A DNA stretch of 64,000 nucleotides, from assembly GCF_047496725.1 (NCBI RefSeq), contig NC_132976.1, positions 10,772,001 through 10,836,000 on the forward strand, given 5' to 3'. Within the stretch, counting starts at the first letter, position 1, and each line of letters begins with the position of its first letter. The position numbers were made by a program, and so were the translations under genes. Of this stretch, positions 28,123-42,207 are shown piece after piece. This stretch comes from Anoplolepis gracilipes. Its lineage: Eukaryota > Arthropoda > Insecta > Hymenoptera > Formicidae. The notes beneath the pieces are model-generated. The model saw only the letters and a list, made by a program, of their open reading frames with translations. It made no database searches and was not told the DNA's origin.

Positions 28123-28403
28123 TAACTAAACGTTATTTTAGGTGTGCACTATGTAGTTACGCGATCATATATTTTCTTTTTTTCACCAGTAGATAATTCG
28201 ATCTTTTTAGGAAAAACGCACGAATAAACTGCACTCTGACGCATGACTATTCTCGAATTATCGTAAAAAAAAGGTGCTGAAACAATACGATAAACGTCAT
28301 CGGTTTTGTTCGCCTTGCGTCTCCCGATCCGTATTAATTTACATTACAAATGTGCCGTTGGATTCCGACGAATCAAAATTTGCATTATTCTCGTCGCGCG
28401 CCG

Positions 28404-31400
28404 GTGTGAGTTAATGGATATAGAGTGGGCATTCGATTCTGCAAGTTGCACGACTACTATTCAGCTGTGGAGTTCCTTGATTGGGCAGCGCTCGAAATGG
28501 GACAAATCAATTTAAGTTCCGCTTCCTAAATACTAGCACGTATTGCGATATCAATAATCAGAAATCACAAATTCCGCGCAAAAATTATTAGCGATTTGAT
28601 GAATATAAGTAATATAATAACCAAAAGTAGCAGCGCAATAAAAAAAATTAATTGCTTTATTCATCAATAAAGGATTATTACATCCTTACTTTTTTACTTA
28701 AACATTAAAAAAACATAGTCTATGTGTTTACATCTCAATTCATTCAACTGCATTCTCTACAACACATTTTAATATTTTTTTCATTAAAAATACTATATAC
28801 AAAATATATATTGAAGCATAATCATTTTTTTTAAATTATGTATATTATTTTCATTTTTATTACCAATAGCTTTTCTGCAATATTGTTGCACGTGTCTATT
28901 TTACATGCGTGTTAATTGCTTATAATACTACTAATTAATTATATCAATTGCACACACACATGTTAAATTGTAGAAATTAATTACGAGTTTAAAAGAGATT
29001 TTTTCGAAATACAACTATTTCATATGCAGCGTTAATACAGCTTCATTAATGCTTTGTGTTATAACGTCAATGTAGCTAACTATCGCCTGACGGTGCTATG
29101 CGTAAGATCGACGAACGTTAAACCACCCCGTGTTACGTTGTACACTAACTAGTTACTTCCACAGGTCAAAGTTAACTATCAGACTAGCATAAGATCAGGA
29201 ACTTGTAGCAACGTCGGTAACGTTCCTTCCGCTCGTCAGATTATTCGATTGTGCGCGCATCGAGAGCGACGAGCCGTTTCCCATTAAGATGAATTCACGC
29301 GCAAGAACTTGCCAGGTTTAACATCTGGTTTTATCATAAGTTAGATCGGCACGACATATCACAACGTCCATAATATGCCAAATTAAACTGTGAACCGTGA
29401 ACCCTCCAAATTTATCATCTTTTAAAACAAATGGAAAATTTAATATACTGCATTTACATTCCGAACGTTTATGAATCCACAAACTGTTATACGAACTAAA
29501 CCTCATAAATGAGACTACGTCCAAAGTTTCGTAATATATACGTCAGTGAAAACGAATTTTGATGTAACAGATTAACGTACTCTTGTCATAAAAATATTAT
29601 ATAATAATTTATTAACACTTTGTGAATGCCATGTTTCAAAATGTTATTAAATTGTTTTTGTTTTTTTTTTTTTTTTTTTTTTTTTATGTTACGGAATATT
29701 TCGCGATTTTAAAATTGTTTACAATTGTCTCGGTTGCAAGCAAAATAATTCATACGATAATATTGTTAAACGCAATTTTTGTCAATACATAAAAATAAAA
29801 AGATTATTAAACATTAATACGTTAATAAATTAAAATATTTGTAAATCAATTGATCTTATAAATTGAAATTGTGTTATACATGATTATCTTGTTAATCATC
29901 ATGATTTTACAATAGGAATATCGGTGTACATTTAACACATTTTTTATTTCAAAATTTTTAAATATTTCTTCCATTTAGAATGCCAAATACGTGCGTTAGA
30001 TATGGAAGACCACAGACCGAAGCATTTCGGAAGCAGACGATCGATCTCGCGTCACTGTTACCAGAATCGCTCGTTTCCTTGTACATCCTGTTCCCGAAAG
30101 ACACATCCCACGAATATCTCGTTCTTATGCACGGTACGCGATACGAGATACATTCTTCTTGATTCGATATGTTGATCCCGAGAAAAACGAAGACAATCGA
30201 ATGGAATTGTAGGATTATATTACCGCAGTCGCGCGTGTATGTAAAATTATGCCAAGCAAATTACTTATACATATAAATAATTTATTATTTTGTATTTTAT
30301 TTCAAAAGAAATTAATTCGCGTGCAGAGACTCTCTCTCTCTTGCCACAAATAAAAGAATATTAATTATCGTAAAGAATTTTTTTCCATACCTATTCAAAA
30401 TGCTATAATTGCAAAGTAACAGTGCTATAGAAAATAAAAGTTTCAAGGAGAGACAAAGTTTTAGCAAAAATATTTAAAGTCATTTAGAAGATTTTAAAGT
30501 TAGCTCTTTAACGACGATGATCGACGATGCGCGTGATCGTTCGGATGAAGTGAAATCGGAAACGTGAGTACCGATCTTTCGTTCGCCGGACCGACCGAAA
30601 AGCGTATTAGACGACACTTTCCAGGAGTGCTTACTAACGACCACACATATTTGTCGGATTCGCAGTTTGATGAATGGAAACTGTGCTCTCTATCTAAACC
30701 AGAGTTAAATGCGCACGTTGAACGCTCCCTGAGCAACCGAGCCGCGCACGTCGCGTTTATTATCGCGATTGAGAGTAAAGTTCGTGAAGACGGTCCCGAG
30801 TGAATTACGCTTCAAACTAATATTGTGGACGTGCATACAGAGGTAATTCGATTATTTTTATTCCAATTCTTACCTGGGAAAGAAAGGGTAACTAACCTGG
30901 GTTATATAAAGAAAATAAAAAAGAATGAAGTTGATTGCGCCGTATTAATAATTAATTGCGATATAATTTGATGCCTATCTGTTTCATATCCGTCCGATAA
31001 TAAATGCGAATTAATAGATGTAATAGATGAAGCCACTAATATAGAATACAATATTAATTTCATGATAATGAATTGCGAATGCAATATCACGCACGGGCTG
31101 ATCTAATTGGATTATGTATTTAGCAAAAGTAAGCACACGTGATGGAAGTTAAGCACTGCGTTGCACTCGAGGCAAAAACGGACTATTATGAGCACGTAAC
31201 TTAGGTAGTAATCTCTCATGTATGCGGCAAGTGAACAGTTCACAAAGTGAATAGTATTAATCTATTTGAATTACATTCATATCATACAAGTATAATTGCA
31301 ATACAGTAATATTTTGCCTCTAACGTACAATCCAATTTTAGAATTGATTTTGCAGAGAAAGAGAGAGAATAGATGATAACAATATATATTTATGGGCTGA

Positions 31401-33639
31401 AAATATTAAATTTTTTATCTGATATCTCTCTGATAAAATTAGATATATGTAATACAATTAAAAACGAAAAATATATATGTAGGTCCGACAGAACAGAAAA
31501 TATATCCCGTAAAAAACCTCCGAGTAAATTCGTACGTTTCTTCTTCAGCTTAGCAGAAACTGACAGAGAATTGACAGGCTACGCGTTAAGAGAGATATAT
31601 CCGAGAACAAATTCTACCCGAATCTACACCAATCAATGTTGGTTTCCTGCCAACGCCACATGTTCCTGATCATGATTACAACAGGGATGCAAAAATGATA
31701 AAGATGTATTACCTCGTACTAGATTTGATAAAGATGTCTGTCATTCAGTCAGTGAAAATCAGATAAATTATAATAGCTTTTAACTTAATCTTTAGATTTA
31801 TGTATTACATTTTATAAAACACATTTGAATGTTAAAACTATTATTATTGCGAGTATGACACATGCGAATCGGTGTTTAATATAAGTAAAGTAAAATAAAA
31901 ATAATTATAATTGTAATTTATGTTTCATAATTTGTTATTTTAATCGCTTAAAAGATTCATCGAGTAATTAAAAGATTTAAATATTTCAAGAATTTTCTTG
32001 TACGTGCAAAAAGTACACAGATTTGTATTAAAAACACGCTTTAGAACTTTTAGAACATTTACTGCGTTAAGAATCATGGAATTTGGATTTCTATTAAAGT
32101 AACAGTGTTTCTCTTTGTATATGTCGACACTAACTAGATGGTCCTTGTATAAAACAAAACAAATTACGAGTATATATTTTTTGAAAATAAAATGAACTAA
32201 AATGTACCTGGTATAGACTTCACAGAAATTTTAACAATGCAAAACTCTTTTGACCCTGCATATATTTGTATTTACAAAGACTTGCTTATATTATTTTCAA
32301 TAATTGGACAAAATAAATTCTGAAAATATTTAACAAGCACAAGCGTAGAATAATAAAAAAGAAAACGTGAATTTAATTATAAATGTTATTATGAACGTAT
32401 CAACGTGTTTTTCGCTTAAATATGTTAAAATTCAACATTGCGATCAGGCTCTTCTTTAAATTCTGTTATATGCGTTATCTTTTGCAACGTGTATTATGGT
32501 TAATATGAAACACACTGTCGAAAGTTTTCAAAAGAGATTCACTTTCAGACAAGTTACTAACACGATACCGATATCAAAGTCTCTTTTACATGGGCGATGC
32601 CCGACAAATCTTCTCGGATTCCTTCAATCTTTTGCGACAAGATGCGCGTTTTTCCCCCGCGGCGAGAGGATCCGAAGGGACCGTCTCTCGTAATCGGAGT
32701 CGGTACCCCATCTCCCGTCGCGCCGAGCTCTCGAAGAAAGCTCAGGGCGATTACATCAAATTCTTTTTCCCCGGAGTAGATCACTCGTTCGTCCTATCGG
32801 TCGCTCTATCTCGTCACCCTTTTCCTCTGTCGTCGTCCAGCTCACCCCCGTTTCCCCTCGATTCCACCATCCCCTGATTCTTCGACACACGCAGCCCCCG
32901 TTCAAGTGTTTACTCGCATGCTCGAGTTCTGTCAGTATCACACGCCGTCCGCCAAACAAATCGATCCCTCCTCACCCAGTTCGCGTGAACGGGACTTTCG
33001 GACTGTGTACGACACAGCGCGACATCACAACTTGATTTGATTTGCCTGTCGCGGCTCGGAAAAATCGCGAACCGGACACAAAGACGTTGCATCGACCGTC
33101 GTTGCAACTGTCAATTTTGCAGTTTGCAGCGCGTGGATAAACGGACAGAGATTACTTGGCATCAGATTACAATAACAATTCTGATCATATGTGTAGTAGC
33201 ATGTATACCTAAAAAGCAATTCAATTTTATTATACTAGATTTTTATAAAGAATCAAATTTTGAGTCATGCTTATATATATATATATATAATTTATTTATT
33301 TATTTATTTATTTATAAATATATATATATAAATGTAGGAAACAAAAGGTACGATTAGATTTATTAATACATTTTTCGAGTCCTACGTCTATTGAAATTCT
33401 TTGCCTTTTTTTGCAATATTTACAGCAGAAATCGAAGGATAATTATATATCCGTCACGGAATAGAGATGTCCGGAAATGGTGTAAATGGATCTTAATAGG
33501 TCTTCAACCCTTCGACAGTGTAATTATATCAAAGCGTTCATCGGTGTTTCTGAGTTTCTATCTATAGCTACAACTCGCTCCATTATCGCACGGAAATCCT
33601 GAATCCATAATAGGATCCGAATTGATCGCATATATACGA
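28404..33639. other. AT-rich non-coding DNA
   Basis: Poly-T at 29661-29685, (TTTA)n flanked by (TA)n at about 33275-33332. Small CpG-containing segments near 30500-30800 and 32590-33130 carry short open frames with no recognisable domain. Confidence 0.5.
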
Positions 33640-34751
33640 TCTGCGGCTAACAATCCGTCGTTCTGTATTCGGCCCTGAGGGAGAACGCGGAAGGGCAAAC
33701 AAAGGCGAGCACGCTCGCGCGCGCGGCCAGCTGCGCGCACGGGGGATGAAAACGGGGGGTCGCGCTCACGGGTGGTCGCTGCGCCTTTGACCGCCGTTGA
33801 CCGCGTCGTGTCAGCGTTACGTTACTTACATGTCCAAGGATCGGCCACGTTGAACGCCTCACTTAGGGTGTACCAAGAAGAAGGGTTGAGATCTCAACGA
33901 CGGACAGCACGTCGTCGAGTATGTGAAACGCGATACACGCGTGTCTCGTTGTGATGAGCGCGCACGCACGCACGTACGCAGACACGCATTCACACGCACG
34001 CAGTTTTCAGTCGTCGTCGTATAGAAGTTTTTTTTTTTTTTTTTTCTTTTTTCCCTCGAATCACTGCGCACACAACTTCCCGTCACCGTCGTCGCTTTTC
34101 ACGCCGGACACTGTCGTCGTCGTCATTGTCATCGTTGTCATCGTCGTCCACGGTTGTATGAACATTGTCATTGGCGACGTCTTCTCGCGTGGCACTGATC
34201 CAGCAGCGCGGCTGTGTCACAACACGACTTTCCTCACAGGTGACGAACGCGTAACATGACGTGTGTGTAACGATGTATCTTGTCGCGCAAAGGCCGTGCA
34301 CGTCGCACGATTATACGATACGAGCGAGCAAACGAGCGTGATATCACACGGGTATCGCGTAATAAAAACCTACCCCTTCCTTCTCGCCGCTATTATTCGG
34401 GCAAACCGGGTACCTCTTTTTTTTTTTCTTGCTTTTCCGGTTGGCTAGCTGTCGGAAAAGAACCAAGGGCGAGGGCAGAGTTGACGAAGATCGGTTTGAG
34501 GCGCTCCTTCGGCTACGATTTTCGGGGGGTGAAAGGGACTACCCTCGCGCACGACGACAGCGAGCTGTATATTCGCCGTACGAAGTCGTGCGCGACGAGC
34601 GACGTTAGCGAGCACTCTGCACGAGCTCTGTCGGCCAGGGATACACGAACGTACGTACGAAGGAACGAACGAAGGAACGAACGCAGTAGTAGAACGGACC
34701 GAACGGGGCGGCCAAAACGCGTCGGGGAAGGAGTAGGAGCGAATATAGGAT

Positions 34752-34785
<34 letters not shown>

Positions 34786-35600
34786 CGGCGGCGGCGGCAG
34801 TGGAAAGAGGAGGCAGAGGCGGAGAAGGTGGTGGCGGCGGTGAACGAGGGGGGACGACGCGGGGTAAAGAGTGGCGTAGGCGCTCGGGGGGCGAGCGACG
34901 GGGTTGATGGCAAAACTGGGGGTGGCTCGCCAAGCCCGGTGGTCTCGCGCGCGCTCCCTCGCTCTGCTTGCTCGGCTGCTAGTCGGCCGCCGTCGGCGCG
35001 CCAGGCTGGCTCGTTTTCGCTCACCCTTGCTTGCGCAGCATCCGCGCCGCCGCCACTACCATCGTCACCACCACTATCTACCGTATCCACCTCCACCACC
35101 GCCGCCGCCACCCGCCGCCGTTGTCGCGACCCGGCCAAACCCAGACCCGGCGCGGCGTAGGTACCGCGGGCTCGCGACTCTCGAGCTCCAGGCCGCCCCA
35201 GCTGCTCGTGCCCCACCATTCGCGCCAACATCCCCTTCCGGATCCCAGTGCCGTACACCGATGCAACGGCACCTCGGCCCGTCAACGGCTCTCGGGTGAA
35301 GGCACGAATCGACGAATTGATCCGGTAATGAGCGCGCGGGCCACTGCTTGATGGGTGGGACGATGCTCGCGTGGCGAGTGTCGAGCGTGACGACAAAGAA
35401 GATACGGAAATATGTGGAAATGCCGCGCTTAACTATACCGTTAGATTCATGACGGACCAGCCGCGGAAACGACGATATTTCTCGCGGGCCCCTCTTCGGA
35501 CGAAGAGCTCTGGACGTAGCCGCGCGTTGGTGGCCGAGGGTATTGACGAATCAAGGGGCGCCGGCTGAAGATCGAGACGCGCGCTTACTCTCGAGTCTTA
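33640..35600. other. Largest CpG-rich patch; candidate promoter/5' exon region
   Basis: About 2 kb of CpG-rich sequence in an AT-rich surround. It contains (CGCA)n near 33960-34000, CGT/ATC trinucleotide runs near 34100-34150, (GAAC)n-like runs near 34650-34690 and a GGC/GCG trinucleotide array at 34751-34798. A TCAGTC initiator-like motif lies at 34007-34012. Long overlapping frames on both strands (up to 263 codons, minus) consist of poly-Arg, poly-Ala, poly-Gly or Ser/Pro-rich translations of the same repeats and show no known domain. I therefore do not call a CDS. Insect promoters and first exons often have this composition, so a transcript start is plausible. Confidence 0.4.
34751..34798 (+). 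repeat. (GGC)n trinucleotide array
   Basis: Nearly uninterrupted GCG/GGC triplets, about 16 units, with one GAC interruption. It produces poly-Arg, poly-Gly or poly-Ala frames depending on reading frame and strand. Confidence 0.9.
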
Positions 35601-38600
35601 GAACCTCGCACACTTTCCGAATGCCTCTTAATCTCGAATACCATGATAAATGATGTCATGTTCCCCTAAAGGAAATCGGGTATAGGTTAAGCTAACAGAG
35701 AAGAACATATCGCTTATAGAAATCAAACGTATTGACAAATTAAAAGTTATAGATTAAGACACACGACAAGCGTTACGCATTAAGCATTCTTGTAATCTTT
35801 TTCGCGTCTATTACTTTCAAATAAACGAAAAAGACAATACATTTGCAATTTTTAAAAGAGAGAGAGAGAGAGAAGGAAGGAGAAAGACGATTGATTTCGA
35901 GAGAGAAGCGTGCCACGCTCTGGGAGAAGGTTCTCATATTAAGCTGGATAGTATCGAGGGAAAGGTAACTGGATAAGAGCGGATAAAATCGGATAGAAAT
36001 CCCATCGGAATATATTTGGATCCATGCGGATTTTTCTCGATACCATAAGTTCCTATATGGAATTTTTCGGCGACCGGAGGCGGAAGAGGGTGGGTAAAAT
36101 CCAGGCTGAGGGTAGAGCCCAGGCGAGACCGACGACGCCGATGAACTCCGCGGGGATCCGCGGCAGCGGAGGAGGCTCACGAAGATATTTTTATGAAAAA
36201 TTCAGCTCGCACGTTTGTGGCGAGGAATTTTTTAACGAGCGACGCGGCAAAAAGTTTGCCTCGAATTGGAAATTCCGACTGCATTAGCGAACTTTCGTGT
36301 TCGGGATGCGCGCGGACGCGCGCCCAGGACGGTCCGGTTATTATACGCTAAGAGAGCATAGTGCGCGCGCGAACAGTCAAGAACGCTTTAGAGAAGAAAA
36401 GAAAAAGTAAAGGAGGAGAAGAGGAAAAGAGGAAAGAACGTCGGAGACATTACTCGACCCAGTTTCTTGCCCCTGGTAGTCGGATCGCGCTTGTCTCGCG
36501 CTTCTACGTAAATGGCCCTCTCTTAAAACGGCTTGGCAATCAAATACGTATAAATGGACCATCTTCCGTGTCTCTAGACGTTGATTTTATGAGAGATGAA
36601 CGATCACACTTGCGTACAAAGTGACGTTCGCTTATGCGTTTGAGAAAAAGAATCGCACACGTTACAATTCCTTCAGCGTTCGATTGTTACATGTACGCGA
36701 GGGCTTTACGTGCGCGTTTTCGCACACGTACGGGGTTTTTTTCTTTCTGCAATGTAGCTATCAACTTGTCTCAATTTATTCAAGAGAGAAGCCATAATAA
36801 ATATTTACGTGAAACGACAATAAGGGATAAAATCCGTTTAATTATCCAGGCAGAAATTATCGATTCAAATCGACTATTTGCCACTTGAATTAATCAGGTA
36901 ACGAATCAAAGGTAGACTTATTCCCGGATATTGAATAATTAAAGCAAGGCATGGAAAGCTTTCTTATGCCCGAATTGCGTATACGAGATACTTGCGGAAA
37001 ACAAAGAACGAGCATTAAGAAGAAACAATTCCTTCAAAGAAAAAGAGAGAAAGAGAGCTTTCTGATATTATTTCAGAGAAGCAATGCTTCGATGTCGCTT
37101 GATTCTCTTTGCGGTAGTGCCGAAAGAGTTATTAGAAAGAGAGCGAAATAGTTTAATTGATGACAGATTATGGATGACTACGATGAGTGTTTTCCCCAAA
37201 GCAATCGCTTTGGTGTAACTAAACGCGCTAAATATTCTGTTTGAATAAATAATCACGTCTCGCGGATCGATTTGCGCCGACAACGCGGCGTCTGTCGAAA
37301 GACGGGGCGACCTTTTAAAAATCGATAAAAAATTAGAGTTACTTTGGCTTATAATCAATAATTCGTTTTGTGCGCGATTAAAGATGCTTATTTTGGAAAT
37401 ATCGAAATATTCAAAAATACGATAAAAATAATTTCTAACAAGTGGCTTCCGCGAAACTTTCTTCGCACATTTGCAGCAATAATCTTTTTTTTGAAGAATT
37501 ATGACGAATTATAGTGTGTGAGTGTAAATTGAATTTACACAGATTATTTTACGAAAATACTGTATTTACACTGCACATTGTATTGTATTGAAGTGGATTA
37601 ACGCCTGAGAGAATTATGTGTCCCAGGGCGATAATAAACATCTATCTATCTCTATTTGTGTATCTATCTATACTAATTAAGTTAAGTTTGTATTATACCA
37701 AATTAATATATAACAACTGTTCCTTTATCCTAGTTATAATATCAGCACGAAAACGGATCAATAAAAACGTGCATCCGGAAACGCTTAGTTTTTAATTATC
37801 ATTTGTCAATATATACGCGCGATTTAAAAGTGCCTATTAAATGTCCAATTAAATTCATTACGTGTCCGTACGTATATGTACATGTGCGTAGATGCAGACA
37901 CGCACTTTTCGCACGTGTACATGAGCGTATCATCATTTCGCTCGGCTGCTGCAACAATGAACGCGAAATCGTTCTCCGATGCGAGCCGTCGTCGTTGGCG
38001 GAAAGAGGAGAGTATAATGATACTAAATTTCCCGTGACAAACGACGCGACCACTCCGACGGAATACCGCTACGGCGGTACCATTTTTAAAGCTCACGCTC
38101 CGCTAAAAACGCTCACGGGACACGCTCGAAGGCACATCATATACGGGTATATATATCGTATACGTGTTATATAAATGTGTACGTGTAAAACTATGTATAC
38201 AACCGTAAGCGTACACGCTTGTCATGCGTGTGTAAACGTATACACGCGAGAGAAGGGGCGAGCGCGTCACGAGCCAAAATCTCTCGCGTATTAAATTCAA
38301 GTCTCGTGGTCTTGACAGTCGCCAGTCATTTAGAGAGTGGTCCGAGGCTCTTGAGTACCGCCTTACGGCACTAACGTCGGCAACGCCGATCTCGTCCGCC
38401 ATCCCTGATCCTCCACAGGGAAGGACATGGGTTCCTTTACCCTCTCCTTGGTTCTCTCTCTCTCTCTCTCTCTCTTTTTCTCCCCGTTTTAGCAACGGGT
38501 CAAGCTCCGCGCGATCAGCATCGAGCTGCACCAACATCGTGTAGCACGTGTAGGATCAGCGTGCCTTGTACACATGCGATGAATCCACTTGAACGAATAT

Positions 38601-40499
38601 CTTACGACGCAACGAAAGAAGCAACTGTTCGTCTTTTCTCTCGAGGACGAGGGAAAAGCGAGGACACACAGTCACCGTTTATAGCATACTGGACTATACA
38701 GGGAGATGAACGTGCACGCCCGCGTGTGTATAGGGTGTCATGTGATACGCGCAGAAAATATCTCTGAAATAGCCTCGAGAAAAATAAGAAAACATATCCG
38801 TATCCATATCCTGCGTTCAACATACTATTATTGTGACAAATGTCTTTCAGCTTACATATCATACGAATCAATCTATTTCTTTGTTTCGAGAATTATATCT
38901 CATCTTACAAGTAGTTCGTATTATGTGTCACCCTGTATGGCTCAAAGAGGCGATCGGGGATAAAGGAATACAGAAATGGAAAGAAGAGACGTTTTTTTCG
39001 GTTTGATCGATTCTTCAAATTTAATTTTCAGGATGAACATTCAGTTCCGAAACTACGCGATTGTGTCAGTTGATTTTATTCTTAGAAAACTCGAAAAAAA
39101 TTGTAGCAGTTTTACGTAAAACATCAGTTTACACAAAATATTTTAAAATACATATATATGTATATGTAATAAAATTATTAAATTTTATTATATGGAAATT
39201 ATATTTTATAAAACAAAATAGAAAGTAGAAAAAATTAAATAAGGGAGAAGGAAAAGAGAAATACAAAAAAATTCATTACAATATAAAAAAAAAAACAAAA
39301 AAAAAAAACGAAAATTAAAGTGAATAAAGTGAATAAATATATTACTGAATAAAATGTCAGATAACCATTTAAATGTTAATTTCAATTTTATAATGATTAT
39401 ATGCCATTGTAACTATTGCAGCAGTAACTAAACAGAAACGCGAACATAAAGTCGAAATTGTACAGTTCTGGAAATAAGTATGCGCGAACATAGTTGAAAA
39501 GTAAACGGAATCTCATACGTCATATCAGAATCTCGCACATCACTTGAAAGCAAATTCCAAAGTGCGCAGAGTTACAGCACAAAAGCTTTCTTGATATGCT
39601 ACAGCGAAATGCGAGCGATTGTATAGGTTTCGTGGATTGGACCTTGAGTCCTTGTTAGCGGTGGTTCTAAATTGAAATTCCTCGGACAGATAAGGAGAAC
39701 CTCCCGTCGAGATACTGAATGTTCTACATCGGTGGTATTCTAGGAACAACGCCTCGAGTCGCAAGAAATAAGAAACAAATACAAAAAGCAAATATACTCG
39801 AGCGTTTTTATTAAGAATGCCATTAACAACGCGCGCCGTTGATTAGAACAAGAAGTTCCTCGAATTTAAAGAGGTACGATTAACCACAAAATTATCGATC
39901 ATTTAAAGACTATCTGTGTGTGCGTACGTGGCAAATAGCTATAATAAGAATTTTCTTCAAAATAATTCAATAGGAAAATTCTGAAAATATCGAAAAGCAT
40001 AACATATATAAAATATCTTTATAATATTACATATTTTTTATAAACCACATTTTTTCAGGGATGCTGTAGAATTATAATATTTACATTTTCTAAAAAAATG
40101 TTTTCCCCTACATAATTACTCTCTTTTTATCTTTATGCTTTCTTTTCAAAGCAGAGTGGCTACTCAAATCTTGTAAAAAATTTTTTAAAAATCTTCTAAT
40201 TTTTCAGGTTTTTTTGTTCAAAATTCCGAGTAAAAAGAATATTTTCAAGATTTTTTAATATAATATTTTTTCTCTAAAATAAATTTTTTATCACATGCGT
40301 TCTTTTCTAATGTTTTTTATTCATACGAAAAGAGTTTCTTAAGTTTCAAGTGATTTATAAATATACTAAAAAAACTGACAATGAATAACTTTCATAAGAT
40401 AAGCATTTTTCACTCGCATAAAATTTCATTAAAAATTACAAAAAATATATATTTCAATATTATGTTGAGACTTTGAATATATATATTTTTTAAATACAT
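35601..40499. other. Non-coding DNA with purine-rich and alternating purine-pyrimidine tracts
   Basis: (GA)n at about 35858-35880, purine-rich DNA at 36390-36440, alternating GTAC/TATACG sequence at 37860-37925 and 38140-38250, (CT)n at 38452-38474. No exon recognised. Confidence 0.5.
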
Positions 40500-40906
40500 T
40501 TTAAACGCATTTGTTTGACTGGCTGACTGGTATGTGTAAAATTGACGTCTCACTTCATGAAAACTCACTAATTACTGAAAGTTCTAGCTTTATTTTTAAT
40601 AATTCTAGAGTTCTTCATAAATTAAATTAGTTAAATAGTTCTTGCCATTAAATAAAAAACAATTACTCAGAACAAACTGAGACGCCAAATACACGCTGTG
40701 TCTCACTCTGTCGATGATTTTTTAGAATTTTTTCAGATTTTAAACGCTTTAAAAAATTATTGGAATATTAATTAAACAAATTAAATTATCAAATTAAACG
40801 CTGGTCATATTTAAGTAGTTCTACAAATAAAAATTATTAAAATATTTATTAAATAATTAGATTGCTTGAATCGCCAAACGTATAAATATTGAGATGAAAT
40901 ACTGGT

Positions 40907-41216
40907 CATATTTCGATAATTCCATCGATTTTAACGGGATTTCATATCGGTCTGTAATCACTTTTATTAATTTTTTTCCAGAAATTCTATGTAATTCTAT
41001 GTAAAAACTATTAGAATATATATATTTATTAAAGAAATTAAATATTGGACAAAATGTACAAGTATCGCGACTGAACATATTTCGATTGTTTTATCGACTT
41101 TAAATAAGAGTTCATGTCTTTTTTGTATCGTTGTGCAATTATTTATACTTTCTAAACAGAGTTCTAGGTATGTGTAAAAATTATTAAAATATTTATTAAA
41201 CAAATTAGATCGAAAC
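40907..41216 (+). repeat. Two diverged ~150-170-bp direct repeats
   Basis: Copies at about 40907-41050 and 41075-41216 share CATATTTCGAT, ATCGA.TTTAA, a TTCAT.T block and a terminal module like AAAAATTATTAAAATATTTATTAAACAAATTAGAT. A partial third copy with the same terminal module ends near 40870. The module faces an inverted copy at 41248-41285 across a short spacer. Confidence 0.55.
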
Positions 41217-42207
41217 GGCGGTATAACATTTACTTTCAGCGTCTCGAGCGATCTAATTTGTACAATTAATATTCTAATAATTTTTAATTTTAATAATTAA
41301 AACTTTTTGTAGAACTATTGCAACACTCTCAACTCTCAAGTGTTCAAATCTGGCAAGAAAGAAAGAAATAAAAAAATAAAAAAAATAAGAAAAAGAAAAT
41401 AGAATAAAAAAAATCATCGAAAGATAAAATAAAACGCAGCATGAACTGGCCTATCAGTTTGTCCCTATTTATTTTCGGGTCATTCTTTTAATAGTCGGTA
41501 CTATTTGTTTCTATAAATATATATATCAAGAATCCTAAATTATTAAAAATACATTATTAAAAATAAAACTCTCAACAAATAATGTTTCCACGAAGGTAGA
41601 TGCCAGATACATCCAAATAAAATTGCACGAAATATGTTGTACAATAATCGTGACAAAAAATAATTAAATCCGCGAATAATAAGTAATAAATTACCTCGTA
41701 CGTAATAAATCTGAAATTGTTTCCACAAAGTCCGATGCCATCCCACAGGCCTGCTCATTATCTCATTTAATCCTTCGTTGATGCATCTTCCAAAGTATTC
41801 ATGAAACACTCGCGTAACAATTTGCACGACACTCCCGATTTCGATACATGTTTATTGATACACAAAATCTATGTCGGACCGGTATTTTCCCGCTAAAATA
41901 TCACCGCACGAATGATAACAAAATCACCGCGTACAACGCGTTATAGACATATAAACAAATCGATGTGTACTTTTTCGTGGATTATTAGACATGCATATAA
42001 TGAAACGAACGTCAGTCTTTGAGTTCGGCATTTTCGACGCTCGTCGCGTGCGATGTTCTCCCCCTTATCACAATTCAAATCGTCGTTTCCGAAGAATTCG
42101 CAATCCTTAGACACGTCTCTTGATACTCGCGGGTATCCGCCAGCATTCGGGATATCCTCGATCCTTGTTACAGGATTCACGTTCGTCGGTCAAGCAAATA
42201 GCCGCCT

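Larger units (their letters stand above)
27209..28403 (+). repeat. Pair of diverged ~100-bp repeats carrying octamer-like sites
   Basis: Copy 1 (27209-27308) and copy 2 (28300-28403) share TCGGTTT, CG.ATTAATTT.CA, GAC.AA.C.AAATTTGCATTA and a following CGT/GCC stretch in the same order and spacing. Both lie in CpG-rich DNA. Neither has an open frame that agrees with the other. Confidence 0.5.

Noticed and set aside
31141..31215. Possible 5S rRNA fragment (GAAGTTAAGCA block)
   Set aside because: Only about 11 nt resemble the 5S internal control region; the other promoter boxes and the stems are missing.
34280..35396. Long open frames on both strands in the CpG-rich island (up to 263 codons)
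   Set aside because: They overlap each other, consist of homopolymer or Arg/Ser/Pro-rich translations of GGC and CGT repeats, and show no domain or splice structure. GC-rich DNA has few stop codons by chance.
41543..41827. 94-codon minus-strand frame with hydrophobic stretches, considered as a receptor fragment
   Set aside because: It overlaps one inverted repeat copy, has no recognisable family motif, and I could not find companion exons.
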